Shown here: piece after piece, positions 22,974 through 33,154 of the stretch
Position numbering within the stretch: the first letter of the stretch is position 1
Layout: every line of letters starts with the position of its first letter
NCBI GenBank assembly: GCA_023548195.1
Contig: JAJHZJ010000808.1
Span: 248,001 to 312,000, forward strand
Direction: 5' to 3'
DNA: 64,000 nt
Origin: Bettongia penicillata ogilbyi
Taxonomy: Eukaryota > Chordata > Mammalia > Diprotodontia > Potoroidae
Program-made: the position numbers and the translations under genes
The notes under the pieces: model-generated
Seen by the model: the letters and a program-made list of their open reading frames with translations, nothing else
Databases searched by the model: none
What the model was told of the DNA's origin: nothing

Positions 22974-24080
22974 TCATTTTTGTTTTTGAAAGTCAAATTT
23001 TCTTTTCAGCTCTGGTCTTTTCATTAAGAATGATTGAAAGTCCTCTGTTTCATTGAAAGACCATATTTTCCCTTGAAGTATTATACTCAGTTTAGCTGGG
23101 TAGGTGATTCTTGGTTTCAGTCCTAGTTCCTTTGCCTTCTGGAATATCCTATTCCACGCCCTTCGATCCCTTAATGTAGAAGCTGCTAGATCTTGGGTTA
23201 TCCTGATTGTATTTCCACAGTACTGGAATTGTTTCTTTCTAGCTGCTTGCAAGATTTTTTCCTTGAGCTGGGAGTTCTGGAATTTGGCTACAATGTTCCT
23301 AGGAGTTTCTCTTTTTGGATCTCTTTCAGGTGGTGATTGATGGATTCTTTCAATACTTATTTTGCCCTCTGGTCCTAGAATGTCAGGGCAGTTTTCCTTG
23401 ATAATTTCATGCAAGACGATGTCTAGGCTCTTTTTTTGATCATGGCTTTCAGGTAGTCCCATAATTTTTAAGTTGTCTCTCCTTGATCTATTTTCCAGGT
23501 CAGTTGTTTTTCCCATGAGATATTTCACATTCTCTTCCATTTTATCGTTCTTTTGGTTTTGTTTGGTGATTTCTTGGTTTCTCATAAAGTCATTAGACTC
23601 CATCTGTTCCATTCTAATTTTGAGAGAACTATTAAATTCCGTGAGCTTTTGAGCCTCTTTTTCCATTTGGCTCATTCTGCTTTTGAAAGCATTCTTCTCC
23701 TCATTGGCTTTTTGAACCTCTTTTGCCAATTGAGTGAGCCTATTTTTCAAGGTGTTAATTTCCTCAGCATTTTTTTGGGTCTCCTTTACCAAGATATTGA
23801 CCTTTTTTTCATACTCTTCTTGCATCTTTGTCATTTCTCTTCCCAGTCTTTCCTCCACCTGTCTAACTTGCTTTTCAAAATCCTTTTTAAGCTCTTCCAA
23901 GGCCTGAGCCCACCCAACACCCCCCTGGGGTGTCTGGGGTACTGAGGCCCCGCCCTCCACATCTTTCCCTGATGGGAAAAATACGTTCTCGTCCTCCCCA
24001 TCAGATCCGAATGTTGGGATCATTTGCATTTGTTGGAAAAAACTCTCTAAAGTCTTATTTTTCTTCCCCTTTCTAGGCAT
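22974..24080 (-). CDS. HAL1/L1 ORF1p, intact RNA-binding protein (368 aa)
   Basis: Complete ORF1p-like frame. Residues 1-15 are basic then hydrophobic (MPRKGKKNKTLESFF). Residues 58-198 form a long heptad-rich coiled coil (LEELKKDFEKQVRQVEERLG; NRLTQLAKEVQKANEEKNAF), which trimerises the protein in L1s. Residues 200-285 fit the RRM (RRDNLKIMGLPE at 200-211; PRNIVAKFQNSQLKEKI at 260-276; AARK). Residues 290-355 fit the C-terminal domain, with ITQDLAASTLRDRRAWNRIF and PRITYPAKLSI closely matching the mammalian L1 ORF1p signature. In L1 this protein coats its RNA and acts as a nucleic-acid chaperone in the ribonucleoprotein. ATG at 24080 is chosen because every class A copy with a start codon uses this position. 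No stop or frameshift, unlike the five other copies here. Translation in vivo is not shown. Confidence 0.9.
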   Translation of the reverse strand: MPRKGKKNKTLESFFQQMQMIPTFGSDGEDENVFFPSGKDVEGGASVPQTPQGGVGWAQALEELKKDFEKQVRQVEERLGREMTKMQEEYEKKVNILVKETQKNAEEINTLKNRLTQLAKEVQKANEEKNAFKSRMSQMEKEAQKLTEFNSSLKIRMEQMESNDFMRNQEITKQNQKNDKMEENVKYLMGKTTDLENRSRRDNLKIMGLPESHDQKKSLDIVLHEIIKENCPDILGPEGKISIERIHQSPPERDPKRETPRNIVAKFQNSQLKEKILQAARKKQFQYCGNTIRITQDLAASTLRDRRAWNRIFQKAKELGLKPRITYPAKLSIILQGKIWSFNETEDFQSFLMKRPELKRKFDFQKQK

Positions 24081-24119
24081 TTTCCCAGCCAGTTACTTGA
24101 CTTCTGAGATTCCTTTCCA

Positions 24120-24566
24120 CCTCCACCTGGATCCGCCCAGCTAGTGCTTGGCCTCTGAGATTCAAATGCGCTTTCCCGCGGCAAGCTTTGGTTCTGGCGC
24201 AGGGGTGGGGGCAGGGACGCCTCCTAATCTTGGGCCCTCAGGGGCTTCCTGCAGAGATTTTCAGGAATGGAGCGGGAGGGGGCGGGGTGGGGGGGCCCCG
24301 CCTGCTGTGCTCAGCTCCCTTGGGGGTTTTATTCAGAGGCGTTCAGCAGTAGAGCAGGGTGGGGGCAGGGCCGTCTCCCCGGCTCGGCTCCCTCAGGTTG
24401 GAAAGACCTTCAGTATTGAAGATCCTACCTGCTGCTGGGGGATTCCTGAGTCCCGGGCCGTTGCCGCCTCAGCCGCCCGCCCACACCTCTGCCTCCGCCG
24501 CTTCCTGCCCCCGTCTCTGCCGCAGCCGCTTCCTCCCGAGGGGGCCCGATTCACGGAGAAGCTCCC
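24120..24566 (-). promoter_or_regulatory. CpG-rich 5'UTR / internal promoter region of the young HAL1
   Basis: By eye there are about 26 CpG dinucleotides in 446 bp, in an otherwise A+T-rich, CpG-poor window, with G- and C-runs. L1-family 5'UTRs carry an internal Pol II promoter and CpG-rich ones are methylation targets. The start motif GGGGAGGAGCCAAGATGG of the 40915 copy is absent, so this copy is 5'-truncated and its promoter may be incomplete. Open frames on the plus strand here (141 and 96 codons) are by-products of high GC. Confidence 0.7.
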
Positions 24567-24582
24567 AGCTTAATAATTCTTT
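24567..24582. repeat. Right target-site duplication of the young HAL1
   Basis: Exact 16-bp copy of 21907-21922. Beyond it the host L1 resumes ('agccatcattccagattgtg'). Confidence 0.95.
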
Positions 24583-24712
24583 AGCCATCATTCCAGATTG
24601 TGCTCCAAAATGGTTGGATGAGTTCACAATTCCACCAACGATGACTTAGTGTTCCAATTTTTCCACATCGCCTCCAACATGTGTCACTTTCTCTCTCTTT
24701 TTTTTATCATTC
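24583..24712 (-). mobile_element. L1 fragment, part 2 (middle layer of the nest)
   Basis: Antisense L1 ORF2 C-terminus: 'caaaatggttggatgagttc acaattccaccaacg', then 'ccacatcgcctccaacatgt'. Continuous with 21244-21922 once the HAL1 is removed. Confidence 0.85.
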
Positions 24713-25150
24713 TTTAAAACCCTTTTCAACCAGGCCTGGATCTATTTCCCTAATCTCATTACAGATTACTCCTTTTCCATCACTCCACAGTAAAGCTAAA
24801 TAGACCTTCTCAATATTCTTCATCCCTGACATGCCATCTCCCATTTCTCTACTTTTTGTATTAGAAGGGCCCCCATCCCTGGAATGCACTCCTTACTCAC
24901 TGTTGCCTCATAGAATCTGTAACTTCCTATGACACATACCTGAAGTTCTACCTTGTACACAAAATCTTCCTTGAGATCCAAAATGCTAGTTGCCTCTCTT
25001 GCTAAATACTTTCTCTTTATTTTCATCTATCCTACATATTTTAGCCTGTATGTATTTAAATAAGTGCACATTATCTTCCTTTATAAAAAGGCACTCCTTG
25101 AGAGTACGCTTTTGATTTTTTTTGTCTTGATATCCCTGGTATCTAGAACA
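24713..25150 (+). mobile_element. L2 LINE, part 2 (outer layer of the nest)
   Basis: Continues the L2 ORF2 C-terminus: 'aaaacccttttcaaccaggc', 'ctcattacagattactcc', 'ccatccctggaatgcactcc'. The 3' region follows ('ggcactccttgagagtac', 'gatatccctggtatctagaa'). Confidence 0.78.
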
Positions 25151-25350
25151 GATACTAATGAGATAGAATCTGGCTTTCAATGATCTCCTGCCTCCAATCC
25201 CCCCTCACAATTTTCTTCCTTCTCTCTACCCTGTCAAACCAGCATGCAATAAGAAAATGGCACACTGCATTTAAAAAGCTGCCTATATCTGAATAAGAAT
25301 ATATTACTAGAGGTGGATAAAAATATATCTTAGATAAAATTAGAAAGAAA

Positions 25351-25482
25351 TAGTTGAGGGGCAGTGCACGGGCCCTGGAGTCATTAGGACCTGAGTTTAA
25401 ATCTGACCTCACACACAACTATGTGACCCTGGACAAGTCACTTAATCCCATTTGCCTCACCAAAAAACAAACAAAAAAAAAA
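25351..25482 (+). mobile_element. tRNA-headed SINE with A-rich tail
   Basis: Sense orientation: 'ggggcagtgcacgggccctg gagtc', 'gacctgagtttaaatctgac' (B-box region), 'tgtgaccctggacaagtcac', 'tttgcctcacc' and an A/CAAA tail. The A-tail type suggests L1-driven mobilisation, unlike the RTE-tailed SINEs here. Confidence 0.85.
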
Positions 25483-26534
25483 TTAGCTGAATTGGAACTG
25501 TGACTCTTCAAATAAAGTCTTAGTCTGTTGTCCAATCAGAGTATGAAAGGCTATGCTCAATATAGACATTGACTCGTTTCAGTCAACCTGGAAAGACTTC
25601 AAACAGGCAACTGATAAGCTTCAAAGATGCTTATGAGATGACCAAGTGATGAATTTTCATTCACAGAAGTTTTCAAAGATAATTTATCAAGTTACAGAGG
25701 TGTTGCTATCTGTATAATTGGAGGAGAAATGCACCAATGAAATAATAGATGCCCGAAATACTAAAGAAGAATGGTAAACTCTAAAAGGTAAACGACTGAA
25801 TTAAACACTTATCATCCATCTCATCTTCATATAAACAAGGACTTCATAATGTATTTTTCCAGATAATGCCTCTGCCTTCTCCTGATGTATATAATTTTAA
25901 TGAGTTTGGGGAAGTCTTTTAATCTGTTCTGAAATCTCCATGGAGCTATCTGAAAGCTCACTACAAATACATGTATCAGAGAGAATAGAGAAAAGACCAT
26001 CATGATCGTAATTCTAAAAACTGATTGAAAATTGAAGGATTAAAAAATAGTCATGTCTTTGATATTAGAATTTTTAATAAGGCCCAAACAGAAAGTAAAA
26101 CAGAAGGGCATCTCTATAGTGCTAATTAACAATTCAAACATTTGCATTCACAGCATATATCAGCAAATGCTTTCACATTAACCTCGCAATTAGAGCTGCT
26201 AATAGTTCTGACAAACTAGCTAGCTTTAAGTGAATAAAAAATAAAACTCATTTGCATTATGTTCAAATAGCATCTAATGTATTGAACCCCTGTGTTCAAC
26301 AGAAACCAGAGATATTGACAGTTAGGCAATATTTATACTTGGCCAAGATAAAGATTCCACTGTATTGTTTTGCAACAGTCTTTGCTTTGGAGGCCTAAGG
26401 AGAATAAAAATTGTATGTTCGGGTAAACTGAGCATTACTGATCATGTAAACTCCTAATTTTAAGGGGAGTTCCTTCTATGAGAGACAGAGACATCCATTT
26501 TCTGTCTACTGATTATTACCCAAATATGAGACAA
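25483..26534. other. Repeat-free unique block with paired octamer motifs
   Basis: No repeat recognised. ATTTGCAT, the POU-factor octamer, occurs at 26140-26147 and 26250-26257, with TAATTA at 26123. These motifs are cheap in A+T-rich DNA, so regulatory meaning is only a possibility. Confidence 0.4.
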
Positions 26535-27250
26535 TAAAGAAAAGTTGTCAAGATTTGTTGAACTACAATCATTTCAGAGAAAAATTTGGAATTATGTCCC
26601 CAGGGCTAAAAATTGTGTATACACTTTGACCCAGTGATACCACTACTGGGTTGGTATCTTAAAGATATCAAAGAAAAAAAGGGAAAGGACCTATATGTGC
26701 AAAAATATTTGCAGCAGTTATTTTTATTTTAGCAAAGAATTAGAAACATGGGATGCCTATCACTTGGTTAAACAAATTATAGTACATGATTATGATGGAA
26801 TACTAAAGTGTGATAAGAAATGATAGCCAGGATGGCTTCAGAAAAACCAAGGAAAACATATGTGAACTGATGCAAAGTGAAGTGAGCAGAACCAGAACAT
26901 TGTATACAGTAATAGCAACATTGTTAGGATGATAAACTACGAAAGTATTAGCTACTCTGTTCAAGACAATGACCCTAGACATTCCAAAAGACCCATGGTA
27001 AAGAATTATCCTCCTTCAAATTGATGAACTCCATGTAGATTGAAGCTCACCTTTTTTCATTTTCTTTTTCTTGCTTTTTTTCACACCATGGACAATATGG
27101 AAATATATTTTGCATGACTTCATATCACTGATATTATATTGCTTTCCTTCTCAATGATCTGAGGAACAGATGGGAGGAATGAAGAGAAATTTGAATTTGA
27201 AAATTTTTAAAAATGAATGTTAAAAATAAATATATTAAAAGTTTAAAAAA
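26535..27250 (+). mobile_element. L1 fragment: ORF2 C-terminus and 3'UTR
   Basis: Sense L1: 'acactttgacccagtgatac', 'tatgatggaatactaaagtg', 'ctgatgcaaagtgaagtgag cagaaccag', then the 3' end with 'ttttgcatgacttcatat' and an A-rich tail with aataaa. Diverged, no open frame. Confidence 0.88.
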
Positions 27251-27890
27251 AGGGAGATTTATTGGACTTTTATACATTATGGAAGGATCTACCAGTCACA
27301 CTTGTTCACAACTTCAATCTTTCTTGAATCTTTTCTCCTCCTTAATCCTTTGCATCCACTCAGTCATCAAGTCTCATGAATCAATCACCCATACTATCTG
27401 GCAATTTATGTATCAAAAGAAGTGGCACTGATCTGGGATTGTTGCAATAGACATTTGATGTGAAACTAGCAGCTTTCTGAGTCGTGTTTAGGAGAATTCT
27501 ACCCAGTTCTCCACCTGGGATAATCCTGCAAAATCAGTACGTATCTTTGATACTGGAAAGTTTTAAATTAATATTTCCCTTTATGTTCTCATTCAGATTT
27601 TGAATGTATTGAAATTAATATATTCTTTCTGGAAATCTTCTTGTGAATTTTATGTTTTTGTCTGAATCTGTTTAAAACAATGTGTTGCCAAACATAGTCA
27701 AGTTCAAGTCTCAGAAAGAGTTCTACAAGTACACCAATAAGAACATCTAATTCAAGCTCTATAAATGAATTCATTATTCATAGGGTACATATAGTACTGT
27801 AAAAATTATAACCGTATCATTAGGCTTGAGTGCTAGAAGAATTAGTACAGCCTACAGTCTTTGATGCGTACTGCTGAATAGTGTTATATT
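27251..27890. other. Unique or unrecognised sequence
   Basis: Nothing recognised. Confidence 0.5.
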
Positions 27891-27894
27891 GTTC

Positions 27895-28065
27895 TCGAAG
27901 GAACCTTAAGGAGTCATCAAGTCCAACCCTCTCATTTTACGCATGAAATAAATGAGGCCTAAATAATTTTTCCTAGATCACATAACCAATAAGCTTCTGA
28001 GGAGGGATTTGAACTTAGATTTTACTAACTTGAAGTTCATTGGTCTATCTACTAAGTCAGTTCTA
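27895..28065 (-). mobile_element. MIR fragment
   Basis: Antisense: 'caagtccaaccctctcattt tacgcatg', 'gatttgaacttagattttac'. Confidence 0.75.
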
Positions 28066-28094
28066 GTCAGGACTGTTTAAATTAATATAACACA

Positions 28095-28325
28095 TTAAAT
28101 GTTGCAGGAACCCTTTAATACATTTGCTCCTCATTACAACCCTGTGAAGTGGGTATTATCAACATTATTATCATTATCATCCTTATTTTACAGATGAGGA
28201 AACTGAGGTAGAGAATGATAAAGTGACTTGGTCATGCTTACACAATTAGTAAGGGTCTAGTAGTAGTATGTGAACATTGGTCTGTATTACTCCAACCTCA
28301 GTACTCTAACTATTCTCCACAGTGA
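28095..28325 (-). mobile_element. MIR fragment
   Basis: Antisense: 'tcattacaaccctgtgaagt gggtattatc', 'attttacagatgaggaaact gaggtag'. Separate from the preceding copy because the module order restarts. Confidence 0.85.
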
Positions 28326-28364
28326 TACTGCATATTCATAACACAGCTTCTAGAATTTGCAATT

Positions 28365-28575
28365 AAGTGGTACAGTGTGTAAAGTGTTGACCTTGGAGTC
28401 AGGAAATCTTAATCCTGTTTCAGGCACTTACTACCTGTGTGACCCTAGTCACCAGCTTTCTGTAAAATGGGAAAAACAGTATCTCCTACTCCACAGGGTT
28501 ATTGTGAAGATAACCTATGTAAAGAGCTTTGCAAATCTTAAAATACAAAAAAGGCTATGTATTATTATTAACATA
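28365..28575 (+). mobile_element. MIR, near full length
   Basis: Sense: 'gttgaccttggagtcaggaa', 'cttactacctgtgtgaccct', 'tgtaaaatgggaaaaacag', 'cagggttattgtgaagat' and 'aaagagctttgcaaatctt'. Confidence 0.88.
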
Positions 28576-28764
28576 ATCATTAACATAAGCTTGGTCAGCA
28601 AATATAAGTGGTGGTTTTAACAATTTTGGAAATGGATTTTTTTCCTAGTTCAATTCAGGTTCATTGGTGTAGGGAACTCCAGGGGAAATGAAGTTTGATT
28701 ATTTCATCTGTGGTTTCTACTGTTTTGACATGTTCATTGGAAAACTGCCTGTGAGCTCAATGAT

Positions 28765-29335
28765 TTTAAAAAAATATGGAAAGATTTGCATGAAACAATG
28801 AAGAGTAAAATAAGCAGAACCAAGAGAAAGTTGTATCCAGGTAACAGCCATATTGTTTTAAAAACAACTGAACCACTAAGTCATTTTGACTACTATAAAT
28901 ATCCAAATTAAATACAAAGAACTGAGGAAGGAAGATGCTATCTACATCTAGGGAAAGAACTGATAAATAGAAGTATGTGTGTATGTGTACATATATATAT
29001 AGACACATATATATATATGTATATATGTGTATGTATGTTTATGCATATATGTATATGCACTTATATGCACTCATATACAGATGTGTGTATATATATACAC
29101 GTGTGTATGTATATGTGTATATATATTTGTACTAATGGTAGTACTCTCTAGGGCAGACGGGGGGGGAAGAAAAAAGAAAAAAGTTACATAACTTTATAAT
29201 ATAGTTAAAAGGAATAGCAAATTGCACATAATAGATTTTCAGTTTTATGTGCAATCATTTTCTCCCTCTTTCTACTAGGTTATGGAGATGTTTGTTTTAT
29301 TTCTTAAGTTTAGAATAAAATAATAAATATTATGG
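28765..29335 (+). mobile_element. L1 3' region with internal microsatellite
   Basis: Sense: 'aaatatggaaagatttgcat ga', 'agtaaaataagcagaaccaa', 'ctacatctagggaaagaact gataaat', a TATG/TACA microsatellite, then 'tagtactctctagggcagac' and an A-rich end. A different L1 3' subfamily from 26535-27250. Confidence 0.75.
28972..29132. repeat. TATG/TACA microsatellite
   Basis: Alternating purine-pyrimidine run inside the L1 3' region. Confidence 0.92.
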
Positions 29336-31045
29336 AGCTATAGAATTTTTCAGGAAATTCAAAGTTTGAGTAATTAATGTGTATTATTCGTTAATGAATG
29401 AATATACAGCTAATATGTCAGAAGAAAAACTTGAGCATAGCTCTTCCTGACTCCATAGTCAACTCCCTGAACATGAGATAATGTTCCCTCTCTTGAAAAT
29501 GGATTTTGTGAGAAAGTAAGATAGAAAGCTTCATTGATGATACATATAATATATCAAACTTCAGGTGATTTCCATCTTGTTCTTTATTATAACAATCTCA
29601 ATAGCCTGAGACCCTTTGCTAGTGATCCTTTGAATAGACTGCACTTCTAGTGATTTACTGAATAGTAAATAATTAGTATCATTAGATATTCTCTGTAGTA
29701 AATAGATGTAATTCGGTACATACTCCCTCTGGATAGTACTCTTATTTAAGGAATCCATTATTTTGCGTCTTTGAATCTTCAGAGTATGGTTATGATTGAA
29801 CACTTATTTGTGTAAATGATTTGTGGATGTGAAGGAATGTCCATTTTCCCTGCTAGCTCTTTCAGCAAGCTTCTTTTTGGACAATGTTGATGTTGCAAGC
29901 TTCTTCTTTAATTTCTGGTGCATGGAACAATACACTCTCACTGGACAGGGTCCTGTTTTGGACCATAGCAAATGTTTCATTTGTTTTCATTAGTAGACAC
30001 CGTTGAAGGGCTGAATCTTGAACTCCACATGGAAGTTATTTCCAAACATACTACTTACGAACTCAAAATCCTGGTGCAGAGAGAGATGGAAAAGTTCTCT
30101 AATATAGGCCTTCACCAGGATATTAATTCTTTTTGTGAAATTTTCAATCTTTGAAATTCCATGTCATTCATGAAAAAGTATGAAGTTCTCTCTCAGTTCA
30201 CTGATGTAGGGGCAGTGAGGGATCTTATTATGACATGTTAGAACCAAAAATGTCCTTAAAGAAAATTTATTCCAACTCTATAATTGTTATGGATGAGGAA
30301 AAGGAAGTTAAATGGCATTCTGGAGCCTATATGACTAATTTAAAAGGCCCACTGACCACATTGTTGAAGGCACAATGCTTTCATCAAGTTTACAATGATT
30401 ATGCAAGTGACAGTGCTATGTTGTGAACATGTAATATAAGTCCTCAGAAAAAGTTCTCATCATATAAAGAAATAGTTCAAAAACCTCTTAGGGTGTGAAG
30501 TATAGGATGTTGAAAGAAAACATGCACTGTTGTCATTAGTTTAGTTGGAGGGAGAGGTTTTCATCAAACCGATATGCCTGCTAGATGGATGTGAGTCTCC
30601 TAGCTCATGTTTAGCAAGAACACGTAGCCATTTCTTACCAGACAATTAGGTTTCAGGGAGAGGTTTGGATAACTAGAGGTGAAAATCATTTGGTAAAGGA
30701 GAGTATCCTTGGGAAAAGATTTCATATAACATTTTAAGGAATTTAACTAGTATTCAGTCATGTATTATTTGAAGGGAATAATGAGAAGTGGGAGAGAAGG
30801 GGTGGATGTGAAGGAGGTTTTCTATGAGGTATGGCTTCGGGGGTGCTAAGCTAGAGATAAAACAGAAAATACCTTTCTCATTGTCCTGAATTCAAGGCCT
30901 GATACTTAAATTTTCACCCTAAGCAATTCATTTCTGTGGGTTAATCATTGCTCTCTCTCTTCAGTCATTATTCAAAATTTAAACACCTTTGGGTATTAAA
31001 CCATTATCAGGTTCAAAACCCTACTGTGCATTAGTTTGCAAGGTT
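29336..31045. other. Unique or unrecognised sequence
   Basis: No clear repeat. 30235-30430 has a faint antisense-MIR flavour ('tggatgaggaaaaggaagtt') too diverged to call. Open frames of 60-80 codons have no domain. Confidence 0.45.
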
Positions 31046-31049
31046 ATTT

Positions 31050-31690
31050 CTTTTGTGACAGCCAGGTGGGAATGATACGGAAAAGCAGGAATTATGATTT
31101 GGATGGAGGAGTCATATTAGAGCCTCCAGTCCCACCCAATCTCAAGCTCTGGGGGTTGGACGCATGAGATCAGATACATATAAATGGGGTGTCAGCTCTA
31201 ATAGGGGAAACAATGCATAAATGGAGGAAGTAGCAGAGGAGATACAGAAGACAAATTCCACCGACTTCACTGTTTTGCCTGCTGCCGATATCCAATTAGG
31301 GGAGAGGTTAGTTGACTACTGAGTCAGCACCCTTGGGATAACTGTAACCTGGCAACAAAAGAAAATGCTCATTAATGAGATCTGCATTGCATCCTAAGCC
31401 CCCAGATGTGGAGGAGTGTGACAAGTTAACAAGACAGTCAGAAGTGGAAAGTAAAGCCTCAGCACCTCTTGTTTCATTGGGGATATAAGATGGATTAGAA
31501 AATGAGTTCAGACAGGTGCATATGCCAAGATGTAGGATGTGAGGCAAGCTGGTTAGAGAGAGAGCTGCCTTTTATTAGAGAAGCCAGGCAAGCCCATTAA
31601 GGCCAAGAGCTTGGGTGGAGGCCCAACTCCACCATTCGTCCAGAACTGCTTTCGTAAGGGTTTCTTAGCCTTGCGCTGAGATTAAAAATG
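31050..31690 (-). other. LTR-like single-copy block, unassigned
   Basis: On the minus strand this 640-bp block ends near the plus-strand words TGTGACAGCC (left) and AAAATGTGTCA (right), with an AATAAA at 31576-31571 followed by a CT-rich stretch. That is loosely LTR-like. No internal retroviral coding region is visible on either side. It could equally be unique DNA. Confidence 0.2.
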
Positions 31691-32555
31691 TGTCACTCAT
31701 ACAATATTTAAGAGTAAATGGAAATAGTGCCTATGCTATCTCAGTGTCATAACTTGACTGACTGTAGAAAGAAGTTTATATAAGCTAAAGGCTGGTAAGT
31801 TTAAGGTCCCTAGAAACAAGAATTTGCCTCCATGTTCTACTTTCCAGCGTTACTTTAGCTATATGACTAGAGGAAAGTAGCTGATTGCAAATAACATTTA
31901 TTTTTTTTCAATATCTGATGTTTTCCATTTTGGAAGTACAGCCTAAGGGGAATGGTATGAATGGTAGTGATAGACTTCATTCTACTACTTCATTGCTCTT
32001 GAAATGTCCTTTAAAACATTCTTAAAGAGCCCTGCATGCTTGTTAGAATTAATTTACAATATTGAAAAGGAAAAAGCCCATCCCTGAGAGACTCATGTCA
32101 GTGACAGATATCCACAGATAGCTCTGTCTTGGGAAATAAAGGTAAGTTAACATATACTGTATTGTTACTACTAAGTTGTATTTCGAAGCTTCCATATCCA
32201 TCTAAAATAGTAGCTTTACAAATATCTCACAACTGTGACTGGAGATTTCTAGATATGACCTCTTTTCCCACTAGTTTTAAAATAGTATATATTTATATTC
32301 ATTTGGGATTGTATATGCACATAAACACTGCCAAAAAAGGTGAAGATGATTCAAGTCCCCATGCATTAGATTGAGACAATTGAGAAAAACTTTATTTTCT
32401 TCTATATTGGCATCAATTCAATTGCAGTGGTAGCTGTGTGTAATGACCATATTACATAAATTTATACTGGCGCATTCCCTTAGAAGCTTATTGCACCCCA
32501 GGAACCATGTCCCTCTAATTTGAGTGAGTCATTGGAGAGTCAGTGGGGTACAAGA
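31691..32555. other. Unique or unrecognised sequence
   Basis: Nothing recognised. Confidence 0.5.
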
Positions 32556-32700
32556 AAATGAGCTCCGATGTTGAAGTCAGTCCTTGATTCAAATCTTGCC
32601 AAAAAGTAACTTTTCCTCTCTGTGCATCAGCTGTCTCATTTATAAAAGGGTAGGGTTGGTCTCACCAGACCCTCCTAGCTCTAAATTTATGATCATTTGA
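32556..32700 (+). mobile_element. MIR-like fragment
   Basis: Sense, diverged: 'tgattcaaatcttgcc', 'tctgtgcatcagctgtctca tttataaaagggt', 'ctcctagctctaaatttatg'. Confidence 0.7.
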
Positions 32701-32775
32701 TGATTTTCTGACTCCCTTTTGATACATTTTCTTCTTATTGTTTTTTGGTGGTTACTAATTTATTTTTCCTGTCAA

Positions 32776-33030
32776 TGATAATAATAGAAATAGTATTACT
32801 GGGTGCTACATGCTGTGCTAAGTGCTTTACCCATTTGATTTATCTCATTTGACCCTCACAACAACCCTGGAAGGGAGATGTTAGTATTATCTTATTTTAC
32901 AGATAAGGAAACTGAGGCAAATAGAAGTGAGGTGACTTAGCCAGGGCTGTACAGCATACCGGTGTCTAAGGTTAGATTTTAACTCATTTCTTCCTGACAC
33001 AAGTCAGGATCCTTTATCCACTATATGATC
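32776..33030 (-). mobile_element. MIR, near full length
   Basis: Antisense: 'acatgctgtgctaagtgctt', 'catttgaccctcacaacaac cctgg', 'attttacagataaggaaact gaggcaaa'. Confidence 0.9.
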
Positions 33031-33143
33031 TCAATGACTCATTGTCATCAAGAGCAATGTATGATCATGCTTATAGTTAATCTTTAACAAGTGTGGGCAA
33101 ACTCTGGAAGCCACTATATAATGCATAGCCCAAAAGGAGCTTT

Positions 33144-33154
33144 AAAAAGAAATT
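33144..33154. repeat. Left target-site duplication of HAL1 class B
   Basis: AAAAAGAAATT, repeated at 36316-36326 where it merges with the A-tail. It is preceded by CTTT, giving a canonical L1 endonuclease site TT|AAAA. Confidence 0.75.

Larger units (their letters stand above)
21923..24566 (-). mobile_element. Young HAL1 (half-L1) retrotransposon with intact ORF1 and no ORF2
   Basis: Bounded by a perfect 16-bp duplication. In sense (minus) order: about 485 bp of CpG-rich 5'UTR, truncated relative to the full-length 40915 copy; an uninterrupted 368-codon ORF1 (24080-22974); then about 1.05 kb of 3'UTR, ending in an A-rich tail (T-run and TTTA units at 21921-21965). There is no endonuclease or reverse transcriptase frame at all. 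HAL1 elements, L1 derivatives keeping only ORF1, are an established mammalian class; this copy fits it. It sits inside an L1 that sits inside an L2. It presumably moved using L1 ORF2p in trans. Confidence 0.92.

Noticed and set aside
23553..23945. 130-codon frame antisense to the HAL1 ORF1, also seen in part at 41876-42112
   Set aside because: The coiled coil's Lys/Glu codons rarely give stops on the opposite strand, so an antisense frame is expected. Its recurrence follows from ORF1 conservation.
24148..24649. 141- and 96-codon frames in the GC-rich region
   Set aside because: High GC removes stops. The region is the 5'UTR of the HAL1, read in antisense.
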